Source: Azonexaceae bacterium (GTDB lineage: Bacteria; Pseudomonadota; Gammaproteobacteria; Burkholderiales; Rhodocyclaceae). From it: a stretch of 8,920 nucleotides of DNA. Position 1 is the first letter of the stretch. Each line of letters opens with the position of its first letter. Positions 6,276 through 8,920 of the stretch are shown here, piece by piece. Position numbers and translations under genes: made by a program. Under the pieces are notes generated by a model, which was given only the letters and a program-made list of their open reading frames with translations, did not search any database and was not told where the DNA came from. The stretch is from contig SSTB01000046.1 in NCBI GenBank assembly GCA_009469665.1, positions 1 to 8,920 on the forward strand, read 5' to 3'.

Positions 6276-7478
6276 TCAGTTATACCCGAGGCCCATGGCT
6301 TCGCGCACGTCGCGCATGGTGTCGCGGGCGAGTTCGCGGGCCTTGTCGCAGCCGTCGGCGATGATGTTGCGCACCAGGCTGGGGTCTTCAAGGTAGAGGG
6401 CTGCCCTCTCGCGCATGGGCGCCTGTTCCCGCAGGATGCCGTCGATGACCGGTTGCTTGCAGTCCAGGCAGCCAATGCCGGCGCTGCGGCAACCCTCTTG
6501 CACCCAGGCCCGGCAATCGGCGTCGGAATAGACCTGATGCAGTTGCCACACCGGGCACTTGGTCGGGTCACCGGGATCGGTGCGCCGCACCCGGGCGGGG
6601 TCGGTGGGCATGCCGCGCACCTTCTTGCTCACCGACTCGGCCGACTCGCGCAGGGTGATGGTGTTGTTGTAGGACTTGGACATCTTCTGTCCATCCAGTC
6701 CGGGCATGCGCGAAGCTTCGGTGAGCAGGGCGCCGGGCTCTGCGAGGATCATCTTGCCCGTGCCCTCCAGGTAACCGAAGAGGCGCTCCCGGTCGATCAC
6801 CGACAGGTGCTGTACCTCGTCGAGCAGGGCGTGGGCCTGCTCGATGGCATCCTTTTCGCCCTTCTGCTGAAAGCGGGTGCGCAATTCCTCGTAGAGCCGT
6901 GCCTTCTTGCCGCCCAGCTTCTTGACCGCCTCCCGCGCCTTGTCCTCGAAACCCGGCTCGCGCCCATAGAGGTGGTTGAAGCGGCGGGCGATCTCACGGG
7001 AAAACTCGATATGGGGGACCTGATCCTCCCCCACCGGGACCTTGTCGGCCCGGTAGATCAGGATGTCGGCCGACTGGAGCAGCGGGTAGCCCAGGAAGCC
7101 GTAGGTGGAGAGATCCTTGTTCTCCAGCTTTTCCTGCTGGTCCTTATAGGTGGGAACCCGCTCCAGCCAGCCCAGGGGTGTCATCATGGAAAGCAGCAGG
7201 TGGAGTTCGGCGTGCTCCGGCACCCGGGACTGGATGAACAGGGTAGCCTGGTTGGGATCAACCCCGGCAGCCAGCCAGTCCACCACCATGTCCCAGGCCG
7301 CCTGCTCGATCCCCTGCGGGTTGTCATAGTGGGTGGTCAGCGCGTGCCAGTCGGCGACGAAGAAAAGACAGGGGTACTCGTGCTGGAGCGTGACCCAGTT
7401 CTTGAGAACGCCATGGTAATGGCCTAGATGGAGCGACCCGGTGGGGCGCATGCCGGAGAGAACACGTTCTGCGTACAT
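6276..7478 (-). CDS. trpS: Tryptophanyl-tRNA synthetase, long form
   Basis: Class I aminoacyl-tRNA synthetase that charges tRNA-Trp in the cytoplasm. The HIGH-type signature is HLGH (17-20, in TGSLHLGHYHG) and the KMSKS loop is intact at 265-269. The tryptophan-pocket and dimer region YPLLQSADILIYRADKVPVGEDQ (131-153) is well conserved. At 400 residues it is about 65 longer than E. coli TrpRS (334). Extra residues lie mainly in about 172-245, a charged helical segment (KAREAVKKLGGKKARLYEEL) between the Rossmann core and KMSKS. The long form is known from many beta- and some gammaproteobacteria. ATG at 7478 follows the stop of the M50 protease gene by 6 nt; only a GGA is visible as a weak ribosome-binding site, so reinitiation is likely. 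A cysteine cluster (GCRSAGIGCLDC, 349-360) is present near the C-terminus. Confidence 0.96.
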   Translation of the reverse strand: MYAERVLSGMRPTGSLHLGHYHGVLKNWVTLQHEYPCLFFVADWHALTTHYDNPQGIEQAAWDMVVDWLAAGVDPNQATLFIQSRVPEHAELHLLLSMMTPLGWLERVPTYKDQQEKLENKDLSTYGFLGYPLLQSADILIYRADKVPVGEDQVPHIEFSREIARRFNHLYGREPGFEDKAREAVKKLGGKKARLYEELRTRFQQKGEKDAIEQAHALLDEVQHLSVIDRERLFGYLEGTGKMILAEPGALLTEASRMPGLDGQKMSKSYNNTITLRESAESVSKKVRGMPTDPARVRRTDPGDPTKCPVWQLHQVYSDADCRAWVQEGCRSAGIGCLDCKQPVIDGILREQAPMRERAALYLEDPSLVRNIIADGCDKARELARDTMRDVREAMGLGYN

Positions 7479-7484
7479 GGCGAA

Positions 7485-8138
7485 TCAGTACAGTCCAAAA
7501 AAAGCTTCGACAAGGAGGGCGACCCCCCGCACGAAAGGATACATGACGGCGCTCAGGATGCCGGTGAAGAGCAGAACCAGGAGGATGGGGAAGCCCCAGG
7601 GTTCTATGCGGGAGAATTTCCAGGCCAGCCGGCCGGGCAGCAGGCTGACGGCGATGCGTCCGCCATCCAGGGGTGGCAACGGCAACAAGTTGAGTACCAT
7701 CAGAACGCAATTGACGACGATGCCGGTCTTGCCCATTTCGGTCATGGGCACCGTAAAGGCGTTGGTTGGCAGCAGCCAGGCGAGCTTGACCAGGAATCCC
7801 CAGGCGAAGGCCATGGCGAGGTTGGCGAGGGGCCCGGCGGCGGCAACCCAGAGCATGTCCTGCTTGGGTTTGCGCAGGCGGCCGAAATCCACTGGCACGG
7901 GCTTGGCGTAGCCGAAAAGCATGCCGCCACCCGAAAACAAAAGGATCACCGCAGGGATGACGATGGTGCCCAGAGGATCGATGTGGCGGAGAGGATTGAG
8001 GCTGATTCGCCCGGCCAGCCAGGCCGTGGGATCGCCAAAATGGCGTGCCGCATAGCCGTGCGCAGCCTCGTGCAGGGTGATGGCAAAAATGACCGGCAGC
8101 GCCGCGATGGCCAGGGTCTGGATCAAGCCTTCCATCAT
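7485..8138 (-). CDS. Site-2 protease family protein (peptidase M50)
   Basis: Multi-pass intramembrane zinc metalloprotease of 217 residues. HEAAH (23-27) supplies two histidine ligands and the catalytic glutamate within the first membrane helix (about 9-28). The second conserved region is NLLPLPPLDGGR (150-161) with Asp158 as the third ligand. GPLANLAMA (102-110) in the central helix and further hydrophobic segments (about 57-77, 97-124, 137-153, 184-200) complete the core. It has no PDZ domain and is far shorter than RseP (about 450 residues), so it belongs to the small bacterial M50 group, whose substrates are mostly unknown. The start ATG at 8138 overlaps the yciO stop in an ATGA arrangement; a second ATG follows directly at 8135. 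GGA about 9 nt upstream may act as a ribosome-binding site. The position before trpS reflects conserved synteny and does not by itself reveal a substrate. Confidence 0.92.
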   Translation of the reverse strand: MMEGLIQTLAIAALPVIFAITLHEAAHGYAARHFGDPTAWLAGRISLNPLRHIDPLGTIVIPAVILLFSGGGMLFGYAKPVPVDFGRLRKPKQDMLWVAAAGPLANLAMAFAWGFLVKLAWLLPTNAFTVPMTEMGKTGIVVNCVLMVLNLLPLPPLDGGRIAVSLLPGRLAWKFSRIEPWGFPILLVLLFTGILSAVMYPFVRGVALLVEAFFGLY

Positions 8139-8764
8139 TCGCTGAATCCAAAGGCGGCGACGGAACCCCGGCCGGCGCGCACCAGGACGGGCGCCGTCCC
8201 CGTGAGGTCGATGACGGTGGTCGGCGACGTCCCGCAGTGGCCGCCGTCGAGGATCAGATCGACCGTGCCGTCGAGACGGTCGCGGATTTCCCAGCCCTCG
8301 GTCATGGGTTCCTCGTCTCCCGGCAGCAGGAGCGTGGACGTGAGCAGCGGCTCATCGAGTTCCTGCAGCAGCGCCAGAGCGACGGGATGATCGGGCACCC
8401 GCAGGCCGATGGTCTTGCGCTTGGGGTGCAATACCCGCCGCGGCAATTCCTTGGTGCCTTCCAGGATGAAGGTGTAGCTTCCTGGCGTGGTGGCCTTGAG
8501 CAGGCGGTACTGGACATTATCCACCCGGGCGTATTGGGCGATTTCCGAGAGGTCGCGCACCATCAGAGTCAGATGGTGGCGCTCGTCCACTGCGCGTATC
8601 TCGCGAATGCGATCCACCGCTGCCTTGTCGCCCAGATGGCAACCCAGCGCGTAGCAGGAATCGGTGGGAACGACCACCAAGCCCCCCGCACGCACGATTT
8701 CCGCCGCCCGGGCGAGGAGGCGCGGCTGCGGGTTTTCCGGGTGGATAGCCAGATATTGCGTCAT
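8135..8764 (-). CDS. yciO: YciO, Sua5/YciO/YrdC (TsaC-like) family protein
   Basis: Cytoplasmic protein of 209 residues related to the threonylcarbamoyl-AMP synthases TsaC/Sua5, which make the precursor of tRNA t6A. The fold motifs are VPTDSCYALGC (32-42), PGSYTFIL (94-101), RKTIGLRVPDHP (116-127) and SPTTVIDLTG (180-189). Two features place it with YciO rather than TsaC: the family opening (YLAIHPENPQPRLL) and the segment LTSTLLLPG (141-149), where TsaC has a serine/asparagine-rich loop. E. coli YciO does not replace TsaC in t6A synthesis, so its role remains unclear. ATG at 8764; GAGG lies only 2 nt upstream, which is too close to be an ideal ribosome-binding site. It follows the PHP-nuclease gene by 10 nt, an order also seen in E. 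coli (yciV-yciO), and overlaps the next gene by 4 nt. Confidence 0.94.
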   Translation of the reverse strand: MTQYLAIHPENPQPRLLARAAEIVRAGGLVVVPTDSCYALGCHLGDKAAVDRIREIRAVDERHHLTLMVRDLSEIAQYARVDNVQYRLLKATTPGSYTFILEGTKELPRRVLHPKRKTIGLRVPDHPVALALLQELDEPLLTSTLLLPGDEEPMTEGWEIRDRLDGTVDLILDGGHCGTSPTTVIDLTGTAPVLVRAGRGSVAAFGFSE

Positions 8765-8774
8765 GGCCTCAGGC

Positions 8775-8920
8775 TCAGCGAAGCAGGCGCCATACCGGCT
8801 TCAGATCCTCCGGCAGCCCCGGGAGGCGCCCCAGATCGACGTAGCTCTCCTGCGGCCCGTGGAAATCGGATCCCCGTGACGCGTGGAACCCGAAATGCCG
8901 CGCCAGGCGTGCAAAGTGCA
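8775..8920 (-). CDS. rnm: PHP-domain nuclease (RNase AM / YciV family), C-terminal fragment
   Basis: Only the last 48 codons are in the window; the rest continues beyond the right edge. The visible end reads HFARLARHFGFHASRGSDFHGP and on to DLKPVWRLLR. The SDFHG segment is the conserved final metal-binding motif of PHP phosphoesterases (Asp-x-His), and the tail LPGLPEDLKPVW is typical of the YciV/RnaAM group. In E. coli this enzyme is a 5'-3' exonuclease that finishes the 5' ends of 5S, 16S and 23S rRNA and also cleaves 3',5'-bisphosphates. The gap to yciO is 10 nt, so the two genes are probably co-transcribed. The family is recognised from the motif plus its place next to yciO; the gene symbol is an inference from a short fragment. 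Confidence 0.82.
   Translation of the reverse strand, partial: HFARLARHFGFHASRGSDFHGPQESYVDLGRLPGLPEDLKPVWRLLR

Noticed and set aside
5285..6364. Plus-strand open frame of 359 codons opposite scpA/scpB
   Set aside because: It spans two well-supported genes and ends inside trpS on the opposite strand. Its product resembles no family I know, and its length follows from third-position GC bias.
6221..6571. Upstream extension of the scpA reading frame into trpS
   Set aside because: The extra 117 codons overlap the C-terminus of TrpRS, have no ScpA similarity, and the GTG at 6220 has a good Shine-Dalgarno sequence.
7485..8138. RseP (sigma-E regulator protease) as the identity of the M50 protein
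   Set aside because: It is half the length of RseP, lacks PDZ domains and is not next to dxr, bamA or cdsA. A small M50 protease is the better call.
6453..8390. Two plus-strand open frames (324 and 320 codons) opposite trpS, the M50 gene and yciO
   Set aside because: Both are antisense to confidently identified genes. Their translations are low in complexity and contain no motif.
1..8920. A new defence, mobile or biosynthetic system
   Set aside because: Nearly all of the window is covered by recognisable housekeeping families. There is no integrase, transposase, toxin-antitoxin pair, CRISPR repeat, reverse transcriptase or unexplained gap above 300 bp.

Overview
This is a high-GC window of ordinary bacterial chromosome. 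Gene content and order (PHP-domain nuclease, yciO, M50 protease, trpS, scpA, scpB, rluB, tightly packed) suggest a betaproteobacterium, perhaps of the Rhodocyclales. That assignment is an inference from synteny and protein style; no rRNA or marker tree can be run here.

Layout. At the left edge (1-579, minus strand) lies the N-terminal part of an oligopeptide-type ABC transporter permease, cut by the window. A 139-bp divergent spacer (580-718) follows. It holds promoter-like signals for both directions, a 16-bp tandem duplication and two small inverted repeats. Next is a two-gene plus-strand unit: a small DUF3592 membrane protein (719-1132), then penicillin-binding protein 1C (pbpC, 1132-3483). 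The DUF3592 stop and the pbpC GTG start share one base. The convergent spacer 3484-3614 carries a REP-like hairpin element.

From 3615 to the right edge everything is on the minus strand and looks like one operon, transcribed from right to left: rnm-like PHP nuclease (C-terminus only, 8775-8920), yciO (8135-8764), M50 site-2 protease (7485-8138), trpS (6276-7478), scpA (5375-6220), scpB (4864-5406) and rluB (3615-4874). Junctions are a 10-nt gap, a 4-nt overlap, a 6-nt gap, a 55-nt gap, a 32-nt overlap and an 11-nt overlap, which suggests co-transcription and translational coupling.

Functions. The right-hand operon links RNA maturation (PHP exonuclease, RluB pseudouridine synthase), tRNA charging (TrpRS), a nucleotide-binding YciO protein, an intramembrane protease and the ScpA/ScpB condensin subunits. 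It is housekeeping content. The plus-strand unit serves peptidoglycan synthesis. I found no RNA gene, CRISPR array, insertion sequence, phage gene or defence system. The points most worth a second look are the DUF3592-pbpC coupling without an adjacent alpha-2-macroglobulin gene, a heptapeptide-repeat tail on RluB encoded by a 21-bp degenerate tandem repeat, the REP-like hairpin, and a possible leaderless promoter in front of the permease. I see no convincing evidence for a new biological system.
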